A DNA stretch of 17,813 nucleotides from an uncultured Agitococcus sp. (GTDB lineage Bacteria > Pseudomonadota > Gammaproteobacteria > Pseudomonadales > Moraxellaceae). Location of the stretch: contig NZ_CALETI010000058.1 in NCBI RefSeq assembly GCF_937920075.1, positions 1 to 17,813 on the forward strand, in the 5' to 3' direction. Position numbers and translations under genes: made by a program. The notes under the pieces were generated by a model, which worked only from the letters and a program-made list of their open reading frames with translations, made no database searches and had not been told where the DNA came from. Of the stretch, positions 1 through 9,254 are shown one piece after another. Each line of letters opens with the position of its first letter. Position 1 is the stretch's first letter.

Positions 1-60
1 TGAGTCAATTTTTATCAGCAACGCGGCTCACACGCAAAACGTCAACAGACCCTAAGTTTA

Positions 61-79
61 AGGGCGTTTATAACGCCCT
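61..79 (-). terminator. Possible terminator hairpin after chpC
   Basis: A perfect 8-bp inverted repeat, AGGGCGTT (61-68) and AACGCCCT (72-79), with a 3-base loop, starts 6 bases past the chpC stop codon. Read on the minus strand it is followed only by TAAACTT, not by a solid T-run, so it is a weak intrinsic terminator or an mRNA-stabilising 3' hairpin. Its position at the end of the chemosensory operon supports a role in ending the transcript. Positions 1-60 show nothing else I can name. Confidence 0.5.
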
Positions 80-84
80 ATGAA

Positions 85-573
85 TCATAAGTTTTTTGCT
101 AAATTTTGCTCTACCGCATCCAAGTCTGGAATAACACATAGTTGATTTTGATAGCGAATTTGCAAATATTCCATAGGTCCTATCGTAGCTTGCTCTAAAT
201 CTTCAATTTCGGCAATTTTGACTTTGGCCGTTATTGGTTCTGCTTGTAAAGCTAAACCATAATATTGTAACTCACCTAATGTCACCGCAACCATAATGGC
301 AATTTTTTGAGGTTCCGCGGTCTGAGACTCTCCATTAAATGTTTCAAAAGCAATCACAGGGATGGTTTCTTGTTCCCAAACAATTTGACCTAATATGCCA
401 ACTTTTTTATTTTTTTTAGTCGTTTTTAATTGACTTGCTGGCAAAATATCAACAACAGCAACCGTTGGTAACAGTAATTTTTTTTGCCAAATAGGCAAGA
501 TATACACCTCTAATTTACCAGTTGTTGCACTCAACAAAGTGGTTTGACTCAGTGTAATTGCTTGTGTTGCCAT
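85..573 (-). CDS. chpC: ChpC, accessory CheW-like adaptor
   Basis: A 162-residue protein consisting essentially of one CheW-like domain. CheW-type adaptors are small beta-barrel proteins that couple chemoreceptors to the histidine kinase at the inner membrane. Visible here are the early strand 'EVYILPIWQKKLLLP', the central 'GQIVWEQETIPVIAFE' (the CheW 'G.....G..IPV.D' region) and the late 'YYGLALQAEP'. It is the last gene of the run, 14 bases after chpB, and AAGGG on the coding strand is its likely ribosome binding site. In Pseudomonas aeruginosa the gene in this place is chpC, a second CheW-like protein that is not essential for twitching and is thought to bring in input from other receptors. 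Sequence alone is divergent; the name rests on domain plus position. Start ATG at 573. Confidence 0.85.
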   Translation of the reverse strand: MATQAITLSQTTLLSATTGKLEVYILPIWQKKLLLPTVAVVDILPASQLKTTKKNKKVGILGQIVWEQETIPVIAFETFNGESQTAEPQKIAIMVAVTLGELQYYGLALQAEPITAKVKIAEIEDLEQATIGPMEYLQIRYQNQLCVIPDLDAVEQNLAKNL

Positions 574-587
574 GTGTTTTAACCCTT

Positions 588-1604
588 CTAAGCCGTATGT
601 GCTGATAAATTTCTACTTATATGTATTACTAAACGATTTGCCAAATCAAATGGTGTTCCAGAAAATGATACACATCCTGTTGCTCTCATCGCATCTGGTT
701 GACTTGGACAAGCACAGGTTTTTTCATCTTGCGCCCAAACAGAACCACCCGCTTCTACCATCTGTGGCCCACTAATCGAACCATCACTACCCATACCACT
801 AAAAATAATCGCAATAGATTTTTTACCAAAACGTCGGCCAACATTGGCCAAAACTTGGTCAATAGAAGGTGAATATGGACCATCCCATTTAATATTACGT
901 GAAATGACCTGACCATCAGCACTAAAATCTATTTCCGTTTCTACAGGCGCAATCAATAACTGACCTGATTTCAACTTATCTCCATCATGTGCAATATGAC
1001 AAGGCATATGATTATGTCGCACCAAAACTCGTGTTAAAGACTCTTGCATACGTGCATCAATATGCTGAGCCAACACGAATGCAACGGGCAATCCTGATGG
1101 AATAAAATCTAAAAACTCTTTAACCGCTGCTGGCCCACCTAACGATGCTGCTAGCACACACACAAACTCCAATCGTTGAGATTTATACGTCATTAATTCT
1201 TGTGGAACATAAATCTCTCGTGGTGCAACAGGCGCAACTGCTTGTTTTTCTAGTGGTTCGAGATTTTCTTGAATAACAGGATGCCCAACAACGTCATAAA
1301 GCTTTATAAAAACCCGACGCTCCCAACGTGGATATTGCCGTGTTCCTTGAGCGGGTGCAGCATCTAAGCCAAATAGTACTGGCACACCTAAATCTAAAAT
1401 ACGATCTAATAACTCATCATCTTCATTTTGTAAATCAACAATCCATACATCAGGCTCAACAGATTTAAATAAACGATCATCCAATCGTTCAGGCGAGCTG
1501 TTTAATACCAAATCATACCCTTGCCCTTTTACTGCATGTGCAAGGGCAAGCCTTTGCAAGCTTATATCTGACACAATAGCAACTTTAGGATTCCGTTTCG
1601 CCAT
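588..1604 (-). CDS. chpB: ChpB, CheB-like receptor methylesterase
   Basis: A 338-residue protein-glutamate methylesterase/glutaminase that should remove methyl groups from PilJ and oppose PilK. The C-terminal CheB esterase domain (about 145-330) keeps the full catalytic triad: Ser154 in 'AASLGGPAA', His181 in 'LAQHID' and Asp274 in 'SGMGSDGS'. The N-terminal ~110 residues look like a receiver but are degraded. The usual acidic pair at the end of the first strand is Ser12-Asp13, Asp57 sits where the phosphorylated Asp is expected, and the Ser/Thr after the fourth strand appears to be Gly79. Regulation by phosphorylation is therefore doubtful. The start ATG lies 9 bases after the chpA stop, with AAGG as ribosome binding site, so it is translationally close to chpA. 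P. aeruginosa ChpB has a similar size and role. Confidence 0.9.
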   Translation of the reverse strand: MAKRNPKVAIVSDISLQRLALAHAVKGQGYDLVLNSSPERLDDRLFKSVEPDVWIVDLQNEDDELLDRILDLGVPVLFGLDAAPAQGTRQYPRWERRVFIKLYDVVGHPVIQENLEPLEKQAVAPVAPREIYVPQELMTYKSQRLEFVCVLAASLGGPAAVKEFLDFIPSGLPVAFVLAQHIDARMQESLTRVLVRHNHMPCHIAHDGDKLKSGQLLIAPVETEIDFSADGQVISRNIKWDGPYSPSIDQVLANVGRRFGKKSIAIIFSGMGSDGSISGPQMVEAGGSVWAQDEKTCACPSQPDAMRATGCVSFSGTPFDLANRLVIHISRNLSAHTA

Positions 1605-1613
1605 GATTAAACC

Positions 1614-4600
1614 TTATTTTGTCGAAGCTGCTACTAATAACTCAGAAATAGTCTCTAGTAATTGTTGTTCTTGGAATGGTTTACCCATATAGGCATTTAC
1701 CCCAATTTGGAATGCACGTTCACGGTGTTTTTCACCTGTACGTGAGGTAATCATAATAATCGGTAAACCGATTAAATTTGGATTGTGACGTACTAAAGAT
1801 GCAACTTCGAAACCGTCCATACGCGGCATTTCAATGTCGAGCAACATAATATCAGGACGTACATCTTCCAATTTAGTAATCGCATCTAAACCATCTTTAG
1901 CCAAAACAACTTCATAACCATGACGTTCTAATAAGCGTGATGTTACTTTACGTACTGTTACGGAGTCGTCAACCACCATAACCATTTTGGTTGCACGCTC
2001 TGGTTTAATAATAGCTGGGGTATCGTCTTCCGCCACACGTTGACGTGGTTTTTGCAGTGCAGCAGCACGCAACATCGCAATCGTATCTAAGATGATAACA
2101 ACCGAACCATCCCCTAAAATGGTTGCACCTGAAATACCTGCTACTGACGCTAATTGTGCTCCGACTGATTTTACAACAACTTCACGAGAACCAATTAATT
2201 GGTCAACTTGTATGGCTACTCGCTGATCCGCTCCACGCACCAATAATATCGGTAATGGTAAGGTCTGGCCAAATAAACTCGGTACACGGATTCCATGTAC
2301 AAACTCACCTAAATAATGCAGTTTATACCCAATATTCGCGTATTCAAAAGCAGGTGCATTGGGCGCATAGTAAGTTTCTAACTCATAAGGATTAGCACGA
2401 ACAATACCTTCAATCTGCGATAAAGGAATCGCATATACATCTTCACCAATACGAACCATCAAGGCACGGCTGACCGCAACCGTTAATGGTAAACGCATGA
2501 CAAAAGTTGTTCCTTTACCAGCGACAGATTGAATGACGACTGTACCGCCTAATTGTTTAATCTCACTTTGCACCACATCCATACCAACGCCACGACCCGA
2601 AATTTGAGTCACTTTCTGCGCGGTTGAGAAACCTGCATGGAATAAGAACTGCAATAACTCTTTTTCACTGATAGTGGCATCGGCTTGTAATAAGCCACGC
2701 TCAATAGCTTTTTTACGAACGGCTTCAACATTAACACCACGACCATCATCCGCCAATGTTAAGACAATTTCACCACCTTCACGGGAGAGCGTTAATGTAA
2801 TACGCCCCATTGGTTCTTTACCTGCTGCGGCACGGTCTGGCGGAGTTTCTAAACCATGGTCAACAGCGTTTCTTAACATATGTTCTAATGGCGCAACAAT
2901 ACGTTCTAATAAGGTTCTATCCATTTCCCCTTCCGCATTAACTACATATAACTCTGCTGGTTTATGTAATTCAGTTGCGGTTTGACGCACGATACGTTGT
3001 AAGCGTGGCACCAAACGTGAGAACGGAACTAAACGAGAACTCATTAAACCTTCTTGCATTTCGGTATTTAAACGCGATTGTTGCAATAATAGGGTTTCTG
3101 TATCACGTGTTTTGTCGATTAATGTACCTTTCAAATCCATTAAGTCAGATGCAGACTCATATAATGATTTTGATAACTGATTTAAGGACGAGTATTGATC
3201 CATCTCCAAGGGGTCAAAATCAGCATATTTTGTGTCTTCTGTTGTATGTTGTGCAAGAATTTGTGACTCAAGCTCACCCTGCATACGACGTAATTGTTCA
3301 GCCAAACGCTGTACAGTAGCCCCCATTTCCTCAACGGTTTGGCTAAAACTATGTACCCCCATTTCAACACGCGAGCGAACAATAGATGTTTCACCCGCAA
3401 TGTTAATTAGCTTTTCCATTAATTCAGAAGAAACACGAATCATTTCTTGTGCTTGCTGATTTTTAGCAGCATCACGGAAGTTACCCAACATTTTGGGCAT
3501 CACATTGTCATCAATAGCCTCTACTACAACCGCTACAGGAACTACATCATTGTCTGTGGTAACAGGTGTAACGGCGGTTGGTGTAGCCACTGCCATTTGC
3601 ACAGTGTCAACAAAAGCATGAGGATTAGACAAATAACGTTTTAATTGTTCAACCAAGTCTGTCACTACTAAAGCACGTCCTTGATCTTTTAGATTATCAA
3701 CCACTTCTGCAATACGATCATGACAACGTTGCAGTACAGAAAAGACCTCTTTGTTGCCTTGATAACGTTTTTGACAAACTCCCTCATAGATGTTTTCCAT
3801 TTCATGCGCTAAATCGCCTAAAGAATTAACACCAGACATACGCGCACCACCTTTTAAGGTGTGCAAACCACGTTGTAAAATTTGTACTGGTGTCACATCT
3901 TCTGGTTGTTGCATCCATTGCTGCAAGCTAGCATTGGTTTCATCAACAATCTCTTGAGCCTCTTCCAAGAAAATAGATAACATTTCTGGATCTAATTCTT
4001 CATCAGTTTCTGCTTTTCGATTGCTCACAACTGCTGCTTGTGGAGTAGGCTGAACAACATTAACTGGCTGTTCTGCAACAGGTGTCGGCTGCGCGGCAGA
4101 TGTTGCAACAGGCACTTCTACAGGTTTAGTCGAACCACCTGCCGCTGAGGAGAAAAAATCCAAAATCACATTATCAGTCGGTTGACGACGATAAATATCT
4201 ATTACTTGTACTAAATCTTTGGCGTAATAACAACGTCCCTCTGCCTTTAAGCCATCTATCATATCTGCCAAGCGGTCATGACAACGTTGTAGCAAATCCA
4301 TTAAAACCGTTGTGCCTTGATAACGACCATTGACCAAATCTTCATATAAAAACTCTAACTCATGCGCCAAATCACCTAAACTAGTGACAACAGCCATACG
4401 CGCACCACCTTTTAAGGTATGCAAATGACGTTGTAATACTCGCAAAGGGTTCTTATCTTCTGGATTGGCTTTCCAAGCAATCAACTCATCATCAGCAGCA
4501 GTTAATACTTCTTCAGCTTCTTCCAAGAAAATGGCCAATAACTCTGGATCTGCACCTTCATCAATTTCTTGGGCTGCTGGCACATAACTGGGTATAGCGG

Positions 4601-7600
4601 CTGTATCAACAAAATCGACAGGACTACCACCCCATTCGCGTAAACGCTCTAATAATTTGGGATTAGGCTGAACAGTTTGACAAGCGGCTAAGGTATCAAA
4701 AATATTGATGATTTCGTCATGAGCATTTGCTAGATCTTCTAACAACTGGCCATTAGACAATGCTTTTTCAATATCTTCTAAGACAAATTGATATACCACC
4801 GTTAACTGATTAACAATATCAACTAATGGCATCACAATTGCTGCTTTAGCAGCTGGTGCTAATAACTCTAAGTCTTTTACCAAATTTTGAATATGTTCAA
4901 CTTTTTGTTCAGAAGCTAGCCATTCTGCTAACTCCCAAGGAGCATCCATTAAGCATTCCAACCCCAAATCCAAAAAGCCAGCCACAATACCTGCGGTATT
5001 AATTGGGGCAGCTGACTCAATAATTTCATCGTCATCTGCAGCAGGTGCTTGAGACACCTCTGCAACATGAGCAATAAACTTATCTGTATCTGCTAAATCA
5101 CCCGTTCCACCATTCACAACATCATTAATGCTCAATGCAATCAATCGGTGAGTATTGCTTAACAAATCCATATGTTTATGATGTAAACCACGGTTTTGGG
5201 TACGCAAATCTTTTAATAACTGCTCCATGGGTGCAGCTATTCGTGCAATTGTTTTAACACCTGCCATACCAGCACTACCACGTAATGTATGTAATGCACG
5301 TAGCATTTGATCCGTCACTGGTAAAACTTTATATTGTGCAGGTAAAGTCGTTAAATACTGTTGAATTTCATCCAAATAACCTTTCGCTTCCGAAACAAAA
5401 ATATCTAACAAAACAGGATCATAATGTACTGGCTCTACAGCCGTTGTTTCATCTTTAATTTCACTGAGCGTTTTCGCTAAATCTTCAAAAGCATTACTGT
5501 AGTCTTGTGAGTCCTCTGTCACTACTGAGTCTGATACTGCTATTTCTTGTACTAATGCTACTTCCTCTACAGGCTCTACTGTTGCAGTCACTTGTCCATG
5601 TGCAAAGGCAATTGCTGCATTTAGCTCCTCCATCGTTACTTGCTTGCCACGAGCAAGATTATCAGCAACGCTCATTAATGGCGAAGTATTAAAGCTAGGA
5701 GCTTCTTTATTTTGGAAGTTAGTAATCAGTTGTGGAATAACCTCTATCACATGGCTAATTAAAGCAACTAGTTCTGCATTGGGTTTAATCGTATTATCAA
5801 TAACACGATTAAGCATATTTTCAATGCTCCATGCCAGCTCACCTTCAACTTTAGCACCCACCATGCGGCCTGAGCCTTTTAAGGTGTGAAAACCACGACG
5901 AAACTCGGTTAAAGCGGTTTTGTTATCAAATTTAGCCGCCCATTTAGGGAAATACTCATTAATTGTTTCTAATACTTCTTGTGCTTCTTCAATAAAGATT
6001 TCACGAATTTCATCATCCTGACTAAAGTCATCCTCTGGTACTAAAATATGTTGAGGAATATCAATAGTTAATGCAGGTTTAGCTATTGATATTACTTCGT
6101 TTGGTACTTCACTAATCACAACAGCTTCTTGTTGTGGTAATAATTCTGGAGCAGCCGTTAAATCTGTTTCTTCACCCATATCCATTGGAACATCAAACAC
6201 GCCTTCGTCATCAAAATCCTCAAAAGAAATAGCCTCAGCACTTTGATCCTCTTGAGTATCTAAGTCATCTTTAGGCTCAGGAACATTAATCGCAGCCATA
6301 ACAGGAATTGTGACATTTCCTAAATCAGTATCTTCCTCCACGTCTGCTACAACCACAGGCTCAATAGCTAACTCTATCTCTGGCTCTTCTTGCATAATCA
6401 CATCGGCAACAGATGTCGATGTAACTAAGCGATTATATGTATAGTCAATTGCCCATTGAACATCATCACTAGATAAAGATTGAGCTTTGGCAAATAAATC
6501 AGCGGCAGTCATTAAACCATCTGTTTTATAACTTGGCACCTGCTTATCTTGGAAATTGGTCATTAAGATCGGGACAAGCTCTACAACACCAGCAATCAAC
6601 TGCATCATTGCTGCTGTTGGTTGTGTCGTTTTGTCAATGACACGATTGAGCATATTCTCAATTGACCAAGCTAATTCACCAACAACTTTCGCTCCAACCA
6701 TTCGGCCAGAACCTTTTAAAGTATGAAATGCACGTCTAACCTCTGTGAGTGCGGCCTTATTGTCAAAATTAGCTGACCATTTAGGCAAATAACTGTTTAA
6801 CGTTTCTAAAACTTCTTCCGCTTCTTCTATGAAAATTTCGCGAATTTCATCATCTTCACTAAAATCATCTTCTGGGATTTGTGCAGTAATTTCAAAAGCG
6901 ACAGCTATTGTTTGTTGTTCATATAATTCTGTTTCTAATGGAACCTCTTCAACAGATTGTGTTTCTGCCATCACTATTTTTACAGTAGCATCTGGATCAA
7001 TTTCATCATTTGCTTCTGTTATTGAAACATCCTCAACGATAGGTAAACGCTGGGTCTCATCTAAATTAACAACAGGCATATTGACCATTGTTGGTGCTAG
7101 TTCAACGCCTTCAGGCTTAAACATAGATTCAGTATCATCAAAGCTAATAGGCGAGGCCGGCTCTTCTATCACGACTGCCTGTGACTTAGGTGCAAATACT
7201 CCTTCAGAGAGATAATCTTCTGCATTGAAGGTCATGGTACTACTAAACATATCCTCAGAAGACGATTCTGATTTTGGCGGCAAATGCACTGCTGGTAAAT
7301 TCACCAATGTTTTTTCGCCATCATCTTCTACAGTTTGAGCTGCTCTTGCCAACATTTCATCTGTTAATGCTGGCATTGCAATTAATGTTTTATCTACATT
7401 GTCTTCTTGCTGAACAGGCTTATCTCTTACTGCTTGATCCTCTAAGACTAAAGCAGGCATATTTACTATTGTCTTATCCAACATAGAAGGTGGTGGTTCA
7501 CCAAAATCAATATCATCAATTGCGGGTAATGCTTTTTCTTCTTCAGTTTTTGCAACTGCACGTCTCTCCACAGAGTCAGATGTAGTAGGTGTTGTTAGTA

Positions 7601-9254
7601 ACAAACCATAACCTAATTTTTCTAAGGATTGAGCAGCAACATCCAACAAATTATTATTTTGGTGATGATTTGCTAAACGTTCCAAATAATACTCAACAGA
7701 TGAAATAATATCAGCCAAAGTATCCATTTCTGACCAACTTGGACGATATTCATCTTTTAATAAGTGCTTGGTCACGAACTCCGATAAACGCGCTAAAATT
7801 TGTGCAGGGCGAGATAAATCTAACATCGATAAACCACCGCGCACTGTATTTAATAATACAGGCAATTCGGCTAGTTTTTCTGCATTCCATTGAGAGCTAA
7901 TATATTCAACAATCGATTCTTTAGCTTTTTCTAAAGCAGTTCTAGACTCTCTAAGCACTGCCCCTTGAGCGGCAGACACTTGGTCAACCATTGCATTACC
8001 ACCAAAATTTTCTAAATTTGGTGTTAAAGGCTGATCTTCTACTAATTGCTGTAAACTAGACTCTACTTCTATTAAACCACTAGCCACAACCAACAACGCA
8101 CCTTCTGGCAAAACGCCAAAGTTAAGTGATTTATTTAGTGCTCTAATTTGTTCAGAAATAATACGCTGTAACTGATACAAGCCTAATACCTGTAAAGTAC
8201 TAGCAATTTGACGCAAAATAGGTAACAAAGGACGTAAGCCATCAATATCTGGATGTGTGGCATACGTTAAGTCATCAATCACTTCTTTAACATGACTTAA
8301 TTCATCGGTGACACCTTTAATCACCGATTGCATTGCTTGACGATCTGGTGCGGCTAGTTTTTCTTTTTCTGCTTCAACCACATCAAAAGTTGGTAAAATT
8401 TCATCTAAATGATATAAAGCGCGTACCGCCAACATCCGATGTGTTGTGCCTCGACTCTTAGCTATATAATATAAAATGTTCTTTAATAAATCTAAGGATG
8501 GACTATGTTGAGGATAAGCGATATAACTTCTAAGTTCTTGTTCAATCTGTCCTAATAAAGTTTTAATTTCAGGCGTTAATGGAATATCATTACTCATCAA
8601 GCCTTCAACTAAAGCAGAAGAAGTTTGCCATAATGCTTGTAATGGTTTTTGTGCAACAAACAAACCAAGTTTTTCAAAAACTAAAATCAAATGCTCATAT
8701 TGTTGTAATAAATTTTGCTGACGAATAATTCCTAACAAACTTAACTGATAGCCATGTCTTAATTTTTTTAAAGAGTCTTGAATTGGTGCTACACCTGTTT
8801 GCCCAATGACCGAAAATACACGTGCAAAATCTGGTTTAAACAATGCCAACTCTGACAAAGGCGTTTCATCATGTGCTGTACGCAATTCATTAATAATTGG
8901 CAACAAGACAAAAGGTGTATCTTTTTTTGCAACTTGCAAACGCTCTAAATAGGCAGGCAATTGTAACATTGCCTCAATGAGTACATGCTGCGCTTTAGCT
9001 CTATCACTGACTTTATGATTTACTAACGACAAACATAATCTTTCCATTTCCTCTGCAAGCATGGCTGCACCATAAAACTCGACCATTTGCAAAGTACCAA
9101 ATACTTGATGCAAATAAGCCAAGCAGAAGCGCAACTTTGCCGTATCATTTGGCGTCGCTATATAGGCTTCCAAAGCTTGTTGAGCTTGCTTTAAGGTTTC
9201 TTGTATTTCACTTTTAACCCAATCTAAAGCAAGAAAATTATGATTATCAGTCAT
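1614..9254 (-). CDS. chpA: ChpA, giant hybrid CheA kinase of the Pil-Chp system
   Basis: A 2546-residue hybrid histidine kinase (P. aeruginosa ChpA is about 2,470). Order seen: N-terminal helical Hpt-like domains with site residues His49, Ala265, Arg348 and Asn469; a long acidic linker (about 555-790) with a repeated short motif; canonical Hpt domains at His844 and His1123 ('HTLKGSGRMVG') and His1322 ('HTLRGSAGMAG'); a degenerate helical domain near 1410-1530; canonical Hpt domains at His1612 and His1798 ('HTLKGGARM'); CheA dimerisation helices (about 1900-2050); an ATPase domain with N-box 'LRNAVDHGLE' (Asn2129), G1 'DDGRG' (Asp2170) and G2 'GRGVGMD' (2220-2226); a CheW-like domain (about 2268-2400); and a C-terminal receiver with Asp2429-Asp2430, phosphosite Asp2473 and Lys2525. 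All catalytic motifs are intact. It should autophosphorylate on its Hpt histidines, feed PilG and PilH, and use its own receiver as a phosphate sink. Start ATG at 9254 behind a G-rich ribosome binding site. Confidence 0.97.
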   Translation of the reverse strand: MTDNHNFLALDWVKSEIQETLKQAQQALEAYIATPNDTAKLRFCLAYLHQVFGTLQMVEFYGAAMLAEEMERLCLSLVNHKVSDRAKAQHVLIEAMLQLPAYLERLQVAKKDTPFVLLPIINELRTAHDETPLSELALFKPDFARVFSVIGQTGVAPIQDSLKKLRHGYQLSLLGIIRQQNLLQQYEHLILVFEKLGLFVAQKPLQALWQTSSALVEGLMSNDIPLTPEIKTLLGQIEQELRSYIAYPQHSPSLDLLKNILYYIAKSRGTTHRMLAVRALYHLDEILPTFDVVEAEKEKLAAPDRQAMQSVIKGVTDELSHVKEVIDDLTYATHPDIDGLRPLLPILRQIASTLQVLGLYQLQRIISEQIRALNKSLNFGVLPEGALLVVASGLIEVESSLQQLVEDQPLTPNLENFGGNAMVDQVSAAQGAVLRESRTALEKAKESIVEYISSQWNAEKLAELPVLLNTVRGGLSMLDLSRPAQILARLSEFVTKHLLKDEYRPSWSEMDTLADIISSVEYYLERLANHHQNNNLLDVAAQSLEKLGYGLLLTTPTTSDSVERRAVAKTEEEKALPAIDDIDFGEPPPSMLDKTIVNMPALVLEDQAVRDKPVQQEDNVDKTLIAMPALTDEMLARAAQTVEDDGEKTLVNLPAVHLPPKSESSSEDMFSSTMTFNAEDYLSEGVFAPKSQAVVIEEPASPISFDDTESMFKPEGVELAPTMVNMPVVNLDETQRLPIVEDVSITEANDEIDPDATVKIVMAETQSVEEVPLETELYEQQTIAVAFEITAQIPEDDFSEDDEIREIFIEEAEEVLETLNSYLPKWSANFDNKAALTEVRRAFHTLKGSGRMVGAKVVGELAWSIENMLNRVIDKTTQPTAAMMQLIAGVVELVPILMTNFQDKQVPSYKTDGLMTAADLFAKAQSLSSDDVQWAIDYTYNRLVTSTSVADVIMQEEPEIELAIEPVVVADVEEDTDLGNVTIPVMAAINVPEPKDDLDTQEDQSAEAISFEDFDDEGVFDVPMDMGEETDLTAAPELLPQQEAVVISEVPNEVISIAKPALTIDIPQHILVPEDDFSQDDEIREIFIEEAQEVLETINEYFPKWAAKFDNKTALTEFRRGFHTLKGSGRMVGAKVEGELAWSIENMLNRVIDNTIKPNAELVALISHVIEVIPQLITNFQNKEAPSFNTSPLMSVADNLARGKQVTMEELNAAIAFAHGQVTATVEPVEEVALVQEIAVSDSVVTEDSQDYSNAFEDLAKTLSEIKDETTAVEPVHYDPVLLDIFVSEAKGYLDEIQQYLTTLPAQYKVLPVTDQMLRALHTLRGSAGMAGVKTIARIAAPMEQLLKDLRTQNRGLHHKHMDLLSNTHRLIALSINDVVNGGTGDLADTDKFIAHVAEVSQAPAADDDEIIESAAPINTAGIVAGFLDLGLECLMDAPWELAEWLASEQKVEHIQNLVKDLELLAPAAKAAIVMPLVDIVNQLTVVYQFVLEDIEKALSNGQLLEDLANAHDEIINIFDTLAACQTVQPNPKLLERLREWGGSPVDFVDTAAIPSYVPAAQEIDEGADPELLAIFLEEAEEVLTAADDELIAWKANPEDKNPLRVLQRHLHTLKGGARMAVVTSLGDLAHELEFLYEDLVNGRYQGTTVLMDLLQRCHDRLADMIDGLKAEGRCYYAKDLVQVIDIYRRQPTDNVILDFFSSAAGGSTKPVEVPVATSAAQPTPVAEQPVNVVQPTPQAAVVSNRKAETDEELDPEMLSIFLEEAQEIVDETNASLQQWMQQPEDVTPVQILQRGLHTLKGGARMSGVNSLGDLAHEMENIYEGVCQKRYQGNKEVFSVLQRCHDRIAEVVDNLKDQGRALVVTDLVEQLKRYLSNPHAFVDTVQMAVATPTAVTPVTTDNDVVPVAVVVEAIDDNVMPKMLGNFRDAAKNQQAQEMIRVSSELMEKLINIAGETSIVRSRVEMGVHSFSQTVEEMGATVQRLAEQLRRMQGELESQILAQHTTEDTKYADFDPLEMDQYSSLNQLSKSLYESASDLMDLKGTLIDKTRDTETLLLQQSRLNTEMQEGLMSSRLVPFSRLVPRLQRIVRQTATELHKPAELYVVNAEGEMDRTLLERIVAPLEHMLRNAVDHGLETPPDRAAAGKEPMGRITLTLSREGGEIVLTLADDGRGVNVEAVRKKAIERGLLQADATISEKELLQFLFHAGFSTAQKVTQISGRGVGMDVVQSEIKQLGGTVVIQSVAGKGTTFVMRLPLTVAVSRALMVRIGEDVYAIPLSQIEGIVRANPYELETYYAPNAPAFEYANIGYKLHYLGEFVHGIRVPSLFGQTLPLPILLVRGADQRVAIQVDQLIGSREVVVKSVGAQLASVAGISGATILGDGSVVIILDTIAMLRAAALQKPRQRVAEDDTPAIIKPERATKMVMVVDDSVTVRKVTSRLLERHGYEVVLAKDGLDAITKLEDVRPDIMLLDIEMPRMDGFEVASLVRHNPNLIGLPIIMITSRTGEKHRERAFQIGVNAYMGKPFQEQQLLETISELLVAASTK
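5796..6875 (-). repeat. Duplicated Hpt module inside chpA
   Basis: Residues 794-874 (around His844) and 1073-1153 (around His1123) of ChpA align without gaps, with 70 of 81 residues identical by my hand count. Both begin with 'PEDDFS' and end with 'ENMLNRVID', and are 279 residues apart. The DNA of the two copies has many synonymous differences, so the duplication is old and the protein sequence has been held constant. Similarity continues more weakly after the block (for example 'TNFQDK' against 'TNFQNK'). Confidence 0.85.
7065..7478 (-). repeat. Four-copy Thr-containing peptide motif in ChpA linker
   Basis: The acidic linker of ChpA carries four spaced copies of a short motif: DKTIVNMPAL at residue 593, DKTLIAMPAL at 621, EKTLVNLPAV at 647 and APTMVNMPVV at 720. 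The consensus is [DE]KT[IL][VI]N[ML]PA[LV], with Thr and Pro invariant. The surroundings are low-complexity, rich in Asp, Glu, Ser and Pro, and probably unfolded. Copies are 28, 26 and 73 residues apart, so this is a repeated linear motif rather than a folded repeat. Function unknown. Confidence 0.75.

Noticed and set aside
3182..3400. Short minus-strand frame inside chpA
   Set aside because: It is an out-of-frame reading within the intact kinase-domain coding sequence, with no frameshift in chpA to justify it.
6829..7215. 128-codon open frame on the plus strand opposite chpA
   Set aside because: Ser/Thr-rich translation is the mirror of the acidic, repetitive ChpA linker; it is an antisense shadow of a strongly supported gene.
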